Below, piece by piece: positions 1 through 7,039 of a stretch of DNA of 16,898 bases. A program made the position numbers and the translations under genes. Every line of letters starts with the position of its first letter. Within the stretch, counting starts at the first letter, position 1. The notes below the pieces were generated by a model, which worked only from the letters and a program-made list of their open reading frames with translations, was not told the origin of the DNA and did not search any database. Source of the stretch: CAZOMR01 sp964580655 (GTDB taxonomy: Bacteria > RBG-13-61-14 > CAZOMR01). The DNA is taken from positions 1 to 16,898 of the forward strand of contig CAZOMR010000042.1 in NCBI GenBank assembly GCA_964580655.1, written 5' to 3'.

Positions 1-52
1 CAAGAGGAGCCGTATATTTCACGGATAGTCACCATTTATGTCGCACACCCAA
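1..52. mobile_element. Probable terminal end of an insertion sequence (left window edge)
   Basis: Bases 30-52, containing CATTTATGTCGCACACCC, recur perfectly and inverted at 16845-16867 near the other edge of the window (23 of 23 bases). Sequences on both sides of the match differ between the two places. That is the pattern expected if the window runs into the right end of an element here and into the left end of another copy at the far side, with the 23 bases as terminal inverted repeat. No transposase is visible inside the window, so the family cannot be named. It could instead be an unrelated dispersed repeat or a shared protein-binding site. Confidence 0.4.
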
Positions 53-70
53 ATTTCTTAAATGTGTAGA

Positions 71-95
71 TTAACAAGAAAGTATCTGCTATAAT
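71..95 (+). promoter_or_regulatory. Extended -10 promoter for the acyl-CoA dehydrogenase gene
   Basis: The string TGCTATAAT at 87-95 is an exact extended -10 element (TG, one base, TATAAT). The best -35-like hexamer, TTAACA at 71-76, sits only 13 bases upstream, which is too short. Recognition would therefore rest on the extended -10. Predicted transcription start is near 102, giving a leader of about 20 bases with GGAGG at 111-115 before the ATG at 123. Confidence 0.55.
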
Positions 96-122
96 TTGAA
101 AAATTTTTCAGGAGGCATGATT

Positions 123-1820
123 ATGATTTTATTAAACCCCAAAAAACACGACCGTGAATACCCTGACGAAAAGTCCAGGGAAATTATGCTCAAGACAATT
201 GAATTTTTTGAGAACAAGGGAAGGGCAAAGGTCAAAGAGGACGATCATAACAGAACATGGTATTCAGACTTTCTGGAATTTGTAAAAAAAGAGAAAATTT
301 TCGCGACCCTTCTCACCCCCTCGGGGTACGGGGCCCCGGACTCTCGCTGGGACACCTGGCGAATATGCGAATTTAATGAGATTATCTCTTTTTATGGATT
401 GTGCTACTGGTACACCTGGCAGGTTTCCATCCTGGGTCTCGGTCCCATCTGGATGTCCAGCAACGAGGATGCCAAGAAGAAAGCCGCCGAGCATCTCAAG
501 AATGGAGCGATATTTGCGTTTGGCCTGTCCGAAAAGCAACATGGTGCGGACATCTATTCTACTGAAATGGCGCTTACGCCGGAGGGAGATGGAAACTACA
601 AAGCCAATGGTGAAAAGTATTACATAGGCAATGGCAATGAGGCCGCGATGGTATCCACCTTTGGCAAAATGAGCGACACTGGCGATTATGTGTTCTTCGT
701 GGCCAATTTTGGCAAGCCTCAGTATGAGCTAAAGAAAAATGTCTGTGAGTCCCAGAACTATGTGGCCAATTTCGCGCTTCATGACTATCCCATCACCGAG
801 GCGGAGATTCTTTCAAAGGGTCGGGAGGCGTGGGAGACCGCGCTTAATACTGTCAATGTTGGAAAGTATAACCTGGGCTGGGCGTCAATCGGAATATGCA
901 CCCATGCCCTGTATGAAGCTATCAATCACGCCTCAAACCGCAGACTCTACAATATGTATGTAACGGATTTCACACATGTCAAGCAGATGTTTACGGATGC
1001 CTATACGCGGCTTGTGGCAATGAAGCTCTCTGCCCTCAGGACTGCGGATTATATGCGCACTGCATCACTAGATGACAGGCGTTACATTCTTTACAACTCT
1101 GTGGTAAAAATGAAGGTGACGACACAGGGCGAGGATGTGATAGACCTGCTTTGGGATATTATTGCGGCCAAGGGTTTTGAAAAGGATACCTATTTTGAAA
1201 TGGCGGCCAGAGACATACGGACATTGCCAAGGCTTGAGGGCACTGTTCATGTTAACATTGCCCTTATTGTGAAGTTTATAGCCAATTACTTCTTCAACCC
1301 TGCCGAGTATCCAGAGGTTGGCAAACAAATGCAAGCTGGCAATGACGCTTTTCTTTTCAAACAGGGGCCGACAAAGGGCATGGGCAAAATCATGTTCCAC
1401 GACTATCACATTGCTTATGATAGCTATGATCTGCCCAATGTAAACCTGTTTGAGGAACAGATAGAAGTTTTCAAGGGACTTATAGCCAATGCCGGTCCCA
1501 CCGAAGCCCAACAAATGGATACGGATTTCCTGATGACCCTTGGACACATGTTCACATTGGTGGTTTACGGACAGCTCATCTTGGAAAACGCCAAAATATA
1601 TGACATTGAGGATGACCTTGTGGATCAAATATTTGACTTTATGGTGAGGGACTTCTCAAATTTCGCGCTGGAACTGCTTGGAAAGCAAAGCGCTACGAAA
1701 GAGCAGGTGGATTATTCCATGAAGATTATCCGAAAGCCTGTTGTTAATGAGGCGCGATACCAGAATATCTGGCAAAATCATGTTCACGCATTAAAGGACA
1801 TGTATGAAATGAATGAATAA
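123..1820 (+). CDS. Acyl-CoA dehydrogenase family protein, long form
   Basis: A 565-residue FAD-dependent acyl-CoA dehydrogenase, which would introduce the alpha-beta double bond into an acyl-CoA and pass electrons to ETF. The central motif FGLSEKQHGADI (residues 133-144) is the flavin and substrate-binding loop. RDIRTLPRLEGT near 363-374 carries the Glu (E372) that aligns with the catalytic base of MCAD (Y/L-E-G-T). About 190 residues follow that Glu, far more than in 380-residue MCAD types, so this belongs to the longer FadE-like group with a helical C-terminal extension. The ATG at 123 was chosen because GGAGG (111-115) lies 7 bases upstream; a TTG at 96 and an ATG at 117 are in frame but poorly placed. 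It stands alone behind its own promoter and converges with the next gene. The substrate cannot be read from the sequence. Confidence 0.88.
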   Translation: MILLNPKKHDREYPDEKSREIMLKTIEFFENKGRAKVKEDDHNRTWYSDFLEFVKKEKIFATLLTPSGYGAPDSRWDTWRICEFNEIISFYGLCYWYTWQVSILGLGPIWMSSNEDAKKKAAEHLKNGAIFAFGLSEKQHGADIYSTEMALTPEGDGNYKANGEKYYIGNGNEAAMVSTFGKMSDTGDYVFFVANFGKPQYELKKNVCESQNYVANFALHDYPITEAEILSKGREAWETALNTVNVGKYNLGWASIGICTHALYEAINHASNRRLYNMYVTDFTHVKQMFTDAYTRLVAMKLSALRTADYMRTASLDDRRYILYNSVVKMKVTTQGEDVIDLLWDIIAAKGFEKDTYFEMAARDIRTLPRLEGTVHVNIALIVKFIANYFFNPAEYPEVGKQMQAGNDAFLFKQGPTKGMGKIMFHDYHIAYDSYDLPNVNLFEEQIEVFKGLIANAGPTEAQQMDTDFLMTLGHMFTLVVYGQLILENAKIYDIEDDLVDQIFDFMVRDFSNFALELLGKQSATKEQVDYSMKIIRKPVVNEARYQNIWQNHVHALKDMYEMNE

Positions 1821-1903
1821 GCCGCCTGGGAATCCGGGGTCATCCAGTCGGGTACAAAGCTGGCTCAGTATGTAAAGGCGTGGAAAGCTGAAGCTCGGCT
1901 CGG

Positions 1904-2707
1904 CTATTTCTCTTTATGTGGTTCCAGATCCAGAACACAGCGAAAGCCGCCGTGCTCAGTAGCGTCATTCGGATCAAGCGGATACCGGTTCGCGGTTTTT
2001 AGAAGTTCGATGCTGTAAAAATATGCTCCGCCCCTCGCCACCCGGCGCTTGCCACTTTCATCAAAGGTTGCCCCTGCCCCGGGATACGATTTATACCAGT
2101 CCGCGGTCCACTCCCAGACATTTCCGGCCATGTCCATCGCACCGTAAGGACTCGCAGAATCCGGGAAGCTTCCCACGGGCATGGTGCTTTCCTGTTGGCT
2201 TGTGCGGTTATTGCTCAAGCGTGCATTCCAGCCATTACCCCATGGGTATATCCTTCCTTGCGTTCCGCGCGCGGCTTTCTCCCATTCAGCCTCAGTGGGA
2301 AGACGCTTTCCGGCCCACCGGCAGTAAGCATCCGCATCGCTCCATGTAACATTGTTCACAGGGTGATTCTCGCGGCCCTGCTGGATCATTCTGCGCCGCA
2401 AGTGAACAGGCAAACTATGGCCTGTATCCACGCAGAATGCCAGATACATGGTGTTCGTCACCTCGTATTTGTCTATATAAAAGGTCTCCAGGAATACCTG
2501 ATGCCGGGGCTTCTCTGCACCCGGGCCTCGGCCTGAGCCCATCCAGAACTTTCCGGCTGGCACCTTGACCATCTCCGCGCCATCCTTCTTCCACCTGATC
2601 CGGTCAGGAAGTTCTTTCATCCCGCTCGGGGCAAAAGCCTCCCGGGTAAAGACCATAACCAGGGCTAAAACCAGGAGCGCACATATCGCGAACTGGATTC
2701 TTGACAT
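1904..2707 (-). CDS. Exported FGE-sulfatase (SUMF1) fold protein lacking the catalytic cysteines
   Basis: A 267-residue protein with an N-terminal hydrophobic segment (about residues 4-20: signal peptide or anchor) followed by a formylglycine-generating-enzyme-type domain at about 44-261. Family landmarks are VPAGKFWMGS, YEVTNTMYLAFC, KRLPTEAEWEKAARG, YPWGN, AGNVWEWTADWY, RGGAY and GGFRC. In true FGE two cysteines follow the RGGSY motif; here the aligned stretch (about 225-240) has Tyr and Leu at those places. Sulfatase activation is therefore unlikely, and a binding or other role is more probable, as for many prokaryotic members. The ATG at 2707 has AGGAG 5 bases upstream; an upstream GTG at 2725 is not needed. 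It lies about 50 bases after the zinc-ribbon gene on the same strand and is probably co-transcribed with it. No sulfatase gene is nearby. Confidence 0.85.
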   Translation of the reverse strand: MSRIQFAICALLVLALVMVFTREAFAPSGMKELPDRIRWKKDGAEMVKVPAGKFWMGSGRGPGAEKPRHQVFLETFYIDKYEVTNTMYLAFCVDTGHSLPVHLRRRMIQQGRENHPVNNVTWSDADAYCRWAGKRLPTEAEWEKAARGTQGRIYPWGNGWNARLSNNRTSQQESTMPVGSFPDSASPYGAMDMAGNVWEWTADWYKSYPGAGATFDESGKRRVARGGAYFYSIELLKTANRYPLDPNDATEHGGFRCVLDLEPHKEK

Positions 2708-2754
2708 CAAGGCTCCTTTGTGCACCCTCCGGATCTGCAGGATTTGCGGTAAAA

Positions 2755-3039
2755 TTATTCTTCCATCAACCCTGTCCCGGATTTTGGAATGCCGGAAAAC
2801 AGCCGCTCAAGCTCGGCCTGAATATCGCTTCTCGCCGCACATTCAGAACATGTGATTACCTTGCGGGGATTATTGAGCTTGTAAAATTCTATGATCTCGG
2901 ATTCATCGCGGGGATTCTTTATGGCAACCTCTTCAAGGTCGCCGGTCCAGAGCACATAGTAATCCACCCTGTAACCCGGGTCTGCCTTGCGTAAATGCAC
3001 AGTCGCCTTCACCTCGCGACCGCAGTAAGAGCATTGCAC
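2755..3039 (-). CDS. Small four-cysteine zinc-ribbon-like protein
   Basis: A 94-residue soluble protein with two CxxC pairs, CSYC (C3, C6) and CSEC (C64, C67), which most likely bind one zinc ion or act as a redox pair. The segment between them is acidic and hydrophobic and includes a YYVLWTGDLEEV stretch. I do not recognise a named family. The GTG at 3039 was chosen because GAGG lies 8 bases upstream; an in-frame TTG at 3057 would add six residues but has no visible ribosome binding site. It is the first gene of a probable two-gene unit with the FGE-fold gene. Confidence 0.6.
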   Translation of the reverse strand: MQCSYCGREVKATVHLRKADPGYRVDYYVLWTGDLEEVAIKNPRDESEIIEFYKLNNPRKVITCSECAARSDIQAELERLFSGIPKSGTGLMEE

Positions 3040-3086
3040 CGTTCTTGCCTCAGGCAAAGATTATTAAATTATTAATGGGAGCACTA

Positions 3087-3242
3087 AATAGTTGACACTT
3101 CAATTGAATTCCCTCCCCCTTTGATGGGGGAGGGTTAGGGTGGGGGTGATTGAAAAGCTTATAGAGAGCCACCCTCCCCTTAATCCCCTCCCATCAAGGG
3201 AGGGGAAAATCATTTGCTTGCTGATTAAAGGTGTCATCTATT
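3087..3242. repeat. MITE-like repeat with 12-bp imperfect terminal inverted repeats and two G/C hairpins
   Basis: The 156-bp element starts with AATAGTTGACAC (3087-3098) and ends with GTGTCATCTATT (3231-3242), whose reverse complement matches at 11 of 12 positions. Inside are two strong hairpins. One is CCCTCCCCC / GGGGGAGGG (3111-3119 with 3126-3134), the other CCCCTCCC / GGGAGGGG (3185-3192 with 3198-3205). The two arms are also loosely inverted copies of each other (3135-3148 against 3169-3182). There is no ORF and no clear target duplication. The core hairpin recurs at 16120-16142. It fits a non-autonomous, palindromic dispersed repeat, and it lies in the gap between two minus-strand genes. 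Confidence 0.6.
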
Positions 3243-3312
3243 GATCTCCGAGTAATAAATCTATCAGCCGCATCCAAGGCTGTCAAACCGGCTATTCAGC
3301 GCCCATCCAGCG

Positions 3313-5475
3313 CTAGAGCACAATCAACTCATCCGCGCCGGTTGAATCAAGGATAATCTCGATTGAGACCAGTGAATTCCTGTAATCGAACTTGATCTTT
3401 TCTTCTTGTTTGTTCGTGATGGATTCCGGGTCCCCGGACGAATAGACCAGAATTTTAATCCTCTCTCCGGGAACACCGCTTATTTTGATGACAAGGGAAT
3501 TCTTGTCCGCACTGATTTCCGAGAACCGCTTTTTGCTTGCCGTGATGAATTTTTCGGTCTCGCCGATCACGGCCATGCCGTTTGCAAGGACCGGGGCAAC
3601 AATGTAATAAGCGTAATCGTTCTTCTTCATCTTGTCGGGAAAGTTGACCCGGTTTGCTGAATCAAGAATTCTTTGCTCCCGCCAGTCCCAGATCACTGCC
3701 TCATCCTCTATGTCCAGTTGGCTCAGACTTATGGACTTGTCCTTGTATTGAGCAGGATAAATGTTAAAGCCCGCGACATAATGCCATCTCTTGCCGGAAT
3801 GTTCGGAGGATGTGGTCACGATGAATGGCTTTTTAGTATCAAGGAACATCTCGTCAATGGGCATGGCCGGCTTGTCCGGCTTGAGGAGCAGGCCGTCGGT
3901 CCGGCAGGTTCGCATGAGCAGTTCCTTGTCCGCAAAGCCGATCTTGTCACCCGGGCCGACCGGGCCGGCGGAGAGATTTGATATAAGGGTCTCCTGAACT
4001 CCGCATTTCTCGCTCCGTAGAGTGCGCTGGCCGGGCATGGTCATGAAGCAGTCCTTGAAAGGATAGAAACCGACCGCCCATGCAAGCATGCTTGTCTTGA
4101 AGAACTTGGGCCAGTAGTAGGTCTTGGGCGCACCGGCCACATAGTCGCCGGAGCAACGCGTGTGTGTGGCGATGGGCCCGAGCTTGACATTTTGCAGGAA
4201 AAATCCGGGTGGCGCCATGCAGAACTGCATGGTCAGACCGCGGTCTCTGGCCGCACCGGTCATCTGGCCCAGCCAGGTCTCGGCGTGGTCCACCCCGTTT
4301 CGCAGGTATGGTACCCCCCAGTACATGGTGACCAGCCAGTCCTGCTCATAAACCTCGACCCCCCACTTGACACAATTGTCCATTATCATGTCCCAGAAGC
4401 GCTGTTCCGTGGGTATGGAAGGCTTGCGCCAGCCCTCGCCGTCAATAAAGTTGTATTCCGCCTTGTGCGGGGTCTTCTTGACATACCAGCGGTTATGCGC
4501 CACGAATGGCAGGCCGATGGCCTCATGCAGGTAGTCCACCCCATTGGGAAAGACCTCCGGCTTGGGCTCCCAGACAAGTGCGCCGCCGGTAAGCCAGAAG
4601 TTCATGACTTTCTCGTACCACCATGAATCAAGCTGGAAGTAGCCGTAAGGAATGCCCAGCCTGTCCGCATCCTCCTTCACAGCGATCATGGTATCCTCGT
4701 AGTTCATGCCCTTCTCGGTTTTGTAGTAATAGTACGACCCGTTGTCAGTCCAGTATCCCAGGTATGAGAGCGGCTTGTCCTTGTAAGGATCAATCCTCTC
4801 TTTGCCGTGCCACTTTCTGAGGCAAGAGCTCCATTCTTCCATGGATGCATTGATGCCCTTGCCAGCATATACGAGCACCTTGTGAGTGAAGCCTTCAGGG
4901 AATTCGAGAACCTCGCCCTCTATCCCGGCGAGAAGCTCGCCTCCCTTCGGAGAAGTCAATCCCACGCAGAAGTTATCGAGAGGCGAGATGATGATGGTAT
5001 CGAGATCGTCATTGTAGAGAATCACCGGGCCTGCCGTGGGAATGAGCTCATGAGTCGGCGGCGCGAAGGCCTTCATCTCAAAAGTGAACACGCGAGGATA
5101 TTCCTGCCTGGGCTTGAGAGCAAACGCAAGAGCCGGCAGGTTGTAGTCACCGGTCGCCGCATCCTTCATGCCTTCAGGCAGGCTGAACCCCAAGACCGCG
5201 AAAGGCTGGTTCGGAAACCGGATCAGCTTGACCTGGATTGATGTCTCCTGGGTCTTAAAATGATACTCCATGGCCTCGCCCGGGCCAAGAGGGGTTGAAG
5301 CCTTTCCAGGAAATGTATCCGGCAGATCAAAGCGCTGATCCGCTTTCCCTTTTACAACAAAGGCTGTGTCAAGAAGGTCTAGCGGGGATGAGTCAGCTCT
5401 CGCGTGTCCCGAAAAGATTACCAGCGCGGCGAAAAAGACCGCAAACATGAATCTCAGATAAGTCGCTTTCCTCAT
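3313..5475 (-). CDS. Secreted clan GH-D-like glycoside hydrolase (alpha-galactosidase-like)
   Basis: A 720-residue protein with a clear Sec signal peptide (cleavage expected after A25-R-A27). An N-terminal beta-rich region (about 30-225) precedes a TIM-barrel-like core (about 235-520) and a C-terminal beta domain. Core landmarks are YWTDNGSYYYY (241-251), FQLDSWWY (280-287), VYEQDW with D379, and TRCSGDY with R440 and D444. The RxxxD spacing matches the acid/base motif of GH27, and the D379 strand end fits the nucleophile. GH27/GH36-type retaining galactosidase chemistry is therefore inferred, but the motifs are divergent and the substrate is unknown. The ATG at 5475 has AAGGAG 7 bases upstream; an earlier in-frame start at 5520 would put a charged stretch before the signal peptide. 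It forms a single-gene unit. GalT at 12641 would process released galactose, but is not linked by operon. Confidence 0.72.
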   Translation of the reverse strand: MRKATYLRFMFAVFFAALVIFSGHARADSSPLDLLDTAFVVKGKADQRFDLPDTFPGKASTPLGPGEAMEYHFKTQETSIQVKLIRFPNQPFAVLGFSLPEGMKDAATGDYNLPALAFALKPRQEYPRVFTFEMKAFAPPTHELIPTAGPVILYNDDLDTIIISPLDNFCVGLTSPKGGELLAGIEGEVLEFPEGFTHKVLVYAGKGINASMEEWSSCLRKWHGKERIDPYKDKPLSYLGYWTDNGSYYYYKTEKGMNYEDTMIAVKEDADRLGIPYGYFQLDSWWYEKVMNFWLTGGALVWEPKPEVFPNGVDYLHEAIGLPFVAHNRWYVKKTPHKAEYNFIDGEGWRKPSIPTEQRFWDMIMDNCVKWGVEVYEQDWLVTMYWGVPYLRNGVDHAETWLGQMTGAARDRGLTMQFCMAPPGFFLQNVKLGPIATHTRCSGDYVAGAPKTYYWPKFFKTSMLAWAVGFYPFKDCFMTMPGQRTLRSEKCGVQETLISNLSAGPVGPGDKIGFADKELLMRTCRTDGLLLKPDKPAMPIDEMFLDTKKPFIVTTSSEHSGKRWHYVAGFNIYPAQYKDKSISLSQLDIEDEAVIWDWREQRILDSANRVNFPDKMKKNDYAYYIVAPVLANGMAVIGETEKFITASKKRFSEISADKNSLVIKISGVPGERIKILVYSSGDPESITNKQEEKIKFDYRNSLVSIEIILDSTGADELIVL

Positions 5476-5500
5476 TTTAATTCTCCTTTTCTCAAGCATA

Positions 5501-5530
5501 ATCTTAAACGAAAATGGCATGCTTTTTCAA
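5501..5530 (-). promoter_or_regulatory. Candidate promoter for the secreted glycosidase gene
   Basis: On the minus strand, TTGAAA (plus 5525-5530) and TAAGAT (plus 5501-5506) are separated by 18 bases. The predicted start is near 5494, with AAGGAG at plus 5483-5488 and the ATG at 5475. The -10 box matches only 4 of 6 consensus bases, so this is a moderate prediction. Confidence 0.35.
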
Positions 5531-5561
5531 GTTCAGGTGAGCCGCCTGCGCCAGAACGCTG

Positions 5562-5593
5562 AACTTTGAACCTTGAACCTTAAACTTTGAACT
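5562..5593. repeat. Short tandem heptamer repeat (AACYTTR)
   Basis: Four and a half units of 7 bases in a row: AACTTTG, AACCTTG, AACCTTA, AACTTTG, AACT. It lies between the divergent promoters of the glycosidase and the DUF1285-like gene. The in-frame TTG at 5587 falls inside it, which is one reason not to start the next gene there. Confidence 0.6.
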
Positions 5594-5646
5594 CATTCAA
5601 GTTATTTGATACGATAGAAAGAAAAAGTTGTCTGGAGATTTCTGGT

Positions 5647-6111
5647 ATGAGCGTGAAGAAGGAATTTGAGTCGCAGTATTCGGGGCAGATAATGCTGGAC
5701 AAGGAGGGAAACTGGTTTTACGAGAATGAGCCGATCACGCATCAGCTCACGGTCGAGCTTTTCAGCCGCTCTGTTTTCAAGGACCCGGAGGGCGGGTATA
5801 GGCTGGTTGTGGAGCCGGAGTGGGCCAGGATAATTGTAGAGGACACGCCTTACATGGTACGCACAGTCAGGTGGGCAGACGAAAAAGCCATGCTGATTCT
5901 CAATGACAAGACCACAGAGGAACTGGACCCAACAACACTCTGGGTCGGAAAGGATAATGTGCTCTACTGCATGGTCAAAAACAATGAATACCCGGCACGG
6001 TTCTTGAGATCAGCATACTATGAACTCATGAAGAACCTGGTTCAAAAGCATAAAAAATATTTTTTGAAAATAGGAGATCAGCTTTATCCTCTGGAAGAAA
6101 GGAAAGAGTAA
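5647..6111 (+). CDS. DUF1285-like protein
   Basis: A 154-residue soluble protein. The segment GNWFYENEPITHQLTVELF (about 21-39) followed by a DPEGGYRLVVEPEWARIIVEDTP-type stretch is the layout of the DUF1285 family (W-F/Y-x-G/N-x-P-I, then a G-x-Y-x-L-V-x-P strand). The family's role is unknown. The ATG at 5647 has GGAG (5634-5637) 9 bases upstream. An in-frame TTG at 5587 lies in a tandem repeat and encodes residues that look unlike the family start. The gene stands alone, divergent from the glycosidase. Family assignment is from motif memory and not from an alignment. Confidence 0.65.
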   Translation: MSVKKEFESQYSGQIMLDKEGNWFYENEPITHQLTVELFSRSVFKDPEGGYRLVVEPEWARIIVEDTPYMVRTVRWADEKAMLILNDKTTEELDPTTLWVGKDNVLYCMVKNNEYPARFLRSAYYELMKNLVQKHKKYFLKIGDQLYPLEERKE

Positions 6112-6165
6112 ATCGGAAAACGGTAATATCAGAAATTCAGTTGTCAAGGCGCTATACCGACCCCC

Positions 6166-6206
6166 TTGAACCCGGGGTTGAGCAAATTTGATAAAAGGTT
6201 TAAAAT
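6166..6206 (+). promoter_or_regulatory. Promoter and overlapping palindrome upstream of the MntA/HepT pair
   Basis: TTGAGC (6178-6183) and TAAAAT (6201-6206) are 17 bases apart, the ideal spacing for a sigma70-type promoter. The predicted start is near 6213, followed by AAGGAAG (6216-6222) and the ATG at 6230. A near-perfect palindrome, TGAACCC-G-GGGTTGA (6167-6181, six of seven pairs), overlaps the -35 box and could be an operator. Autoregulation is common in toxin-antitoxin loci, but here it is inferred only. Confidence 0.55.
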
Positions 6207-6229
6207 TGAATAATGAAGGAAGATAACCT

Positions 6230-6520
6230 ATGACAATAAATGAGATAATCAAGGACAAGAGAGAGGAAATATTGAGGATAGCAAAAGAGCACGGGGCTTA
6301 TAATGTGCGTGTGTTCGGGTCTGTTGCTCGCGGAGAGGCGGACCCTGAAAGCGATGTGGATTTTCTGGTTCAGCTTGAACCCGGCACTACATTGTTGAAA
6401 CATGCGGCGTTAGTAAATCAACTGGAGAGCCTGCTTGGAGTGAGAGTGGATGTTGTGAGCGAAAATGGCCTGCGAGAGAGGATTCGGGACCGGGTTTTTA
6501 AAGAGGCAGTCCCTATATGA
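6230..6520 (+). CDS. mntA: MntA-type nucleotidyltransferase (antitoxin of a HepT/MntA pair)
   Basis: A 96-residue minimal nucleotidyltransferase. VFGSVARGEADPESDVDF carries the complete GSX10DXD motif that binds ATP and metal. In characterised HepT/MntA systems this enzyme AMPylates a tyrosine next to the active site of HepT and so silences the toxin. AAGGAAG lies 7 bases before the ATG. The stop overlaps the start of the HepT gene in ATGA (6517-6520), so the two are translationally coupled. The C-terminal region LLGVRVDVVSE is typical of the family. All expected catalytic residues are present. Confidence 0.88.
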   Translation: MTINEIIKDKREEILRIAKEHGAYNVRVFGSVARGEADPESDVDFLVQLEPGTTLLKHAALVNQLESLLGVRVDVVSENGLRERIRDRVFKEAVPI

Positions 6521-6840
6521 GAGACGATCGTGAAAGGCTTCTGGACATTCTGGAAGCGATAGAGAGAATTCAAAAATATGCCGCCAGAGGTAAAGATGTC
6601 TTTTTCAAAGATGATCTTATCCAGGTCTGGGTTATTCATCATATACAGATTATCGGTGAAGCAACGGCAAATCTTTCAAAAGATTTACAAGATAATCATC
6701 CACAAATACCCTGGCCAGATATAGTTTCAATGCGAAATGTTCTGGTTCATCAGTATTTCGGAGTTGATCTGAATCAGATATGGGACACCGTAACATGTCC
6801 TGCCGAAACTAAAGATACAAATCCAATCGCTGGTGAATGA
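6517..6840 (+). CDS. hepT: HepT-like (DUF86) ribonuclease toxin with a frameshifted C-terminus
   Basis: A 107-residue HEPN-domain protein. RNVLVHQY (R73, H78, Y80) is the intact RX4HXY catalytic motif, and the Tyr is the family's AMPylation site. After VDLNQIWDTVT the reading frame leaves the family pattern and stops at 6840. The +1 frame from 6797 reads VLPKLKIQIQSLVNDLKK and stops at 6853, which is exactly the usual HepT tail (W-D-T-V-x-x-D-L-P-x-L-K). The spacing implies two bases lost near 6796. The active site is kept, so the product may still fold, but its last helix is replaced by about 14 unrelated residues. A sequencing error is possible. The gene overlaps mntA by 4 bases. Confidence 0.82.
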   Translation: MRDDRERLLDILEAIERIQKYAARGKDVFFKDDLIQVWVIHHIQIIGEATANLSKDLQDNHPQIPWPDIVSMRNVLVHQYFGVDLNQIWDTVTCPAETKDTNPIAGE

Positions 6841-6880
6841 CTTGAAAAAATAAAATAACTTTTGAACATTCAGGGACCAC

Positions 6881-7039
6881 ATGAGAAACCTCAATTTATT
6901 TGAGCTTATAAGCCGATATGCGAAGCCTCAATGGTTTGAGAATTTTCTTTCAGTCAGCCTGGCATGGTGCCTGGAGAAAGATGATGTTTTTCGCCGACAT
7001 TTCTTCGGATTGCTTGATGAGAAATGGATATCCATTTGA
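6881..7039 (+). pseudogene. N-terminal remnant, possibly of a PD-(D/E)XK-type nuclease-like protein
   Basis: A 52-codon frame begins at the ATG at 6881, with AGGGA a few bases upstream and 27 bases after the restored HepT tail. It reads MRNLNLFELISRYAKP, then WFENFLSVSLAWCLEKDD, RRHFFGLL, and stops at 7037-7039. The pattern of short N-terminus, P-x-x-x-E-N-F-L and A-x-x-x-L is what I associate with the start of uncharacterised PD-(D/E)XK nuclease-family proteins of several hundred residues. If so, nearly all of the gene, including the catalytic core, is missing. The assignment rests on a short segment and is tentative. Confidence 0.35.

Noticed and set aside
96..122. TTG at 96 or ATG at 117 as start of the acyl-CoA dehydrogenase
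   Set aside because: GGAGG at 111-115 lies inside or directly against these starts; only the ATG at 123 is at proper distance, and the promoter would overlap an earlier start.
1068..1628. Minus-strand open frame of 186 codons
   Set aside because: It lies wholly inside the acyl-CoA dehydrogenase gene, has no ribosome binding site and shows no family motif; it mirrors the codon pattern of the real gene.
1821..1903. Terminator between the acyl-CoA dehydrogenase and the convergent FGE-fold gene
   Set aside because: Only imperfect short inverted pieces (AGCTGAAGCTCGGCT region) and no T tract; not convincing.
1904..2707. Functional formylglycine-generating enzyme
   Set aside because: Both catalytic cysteines are replaced and no sulfatase with a CxPxR motif is in the window.
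3087..3242. CRISPR array or attC-like integron site
   Set aside because: Only two inverted hairpins, no regular direct repeats with spacers, and no integrase or cas gene in the window.
4162..4626. Plus-strand open frame of 154 codons (also 4807-5241)
   Set aside because: Shadow frames opposite the glycosidase, without motif or ribosome binding site; the glycosidase frame has signal peptide and active-site motifs.
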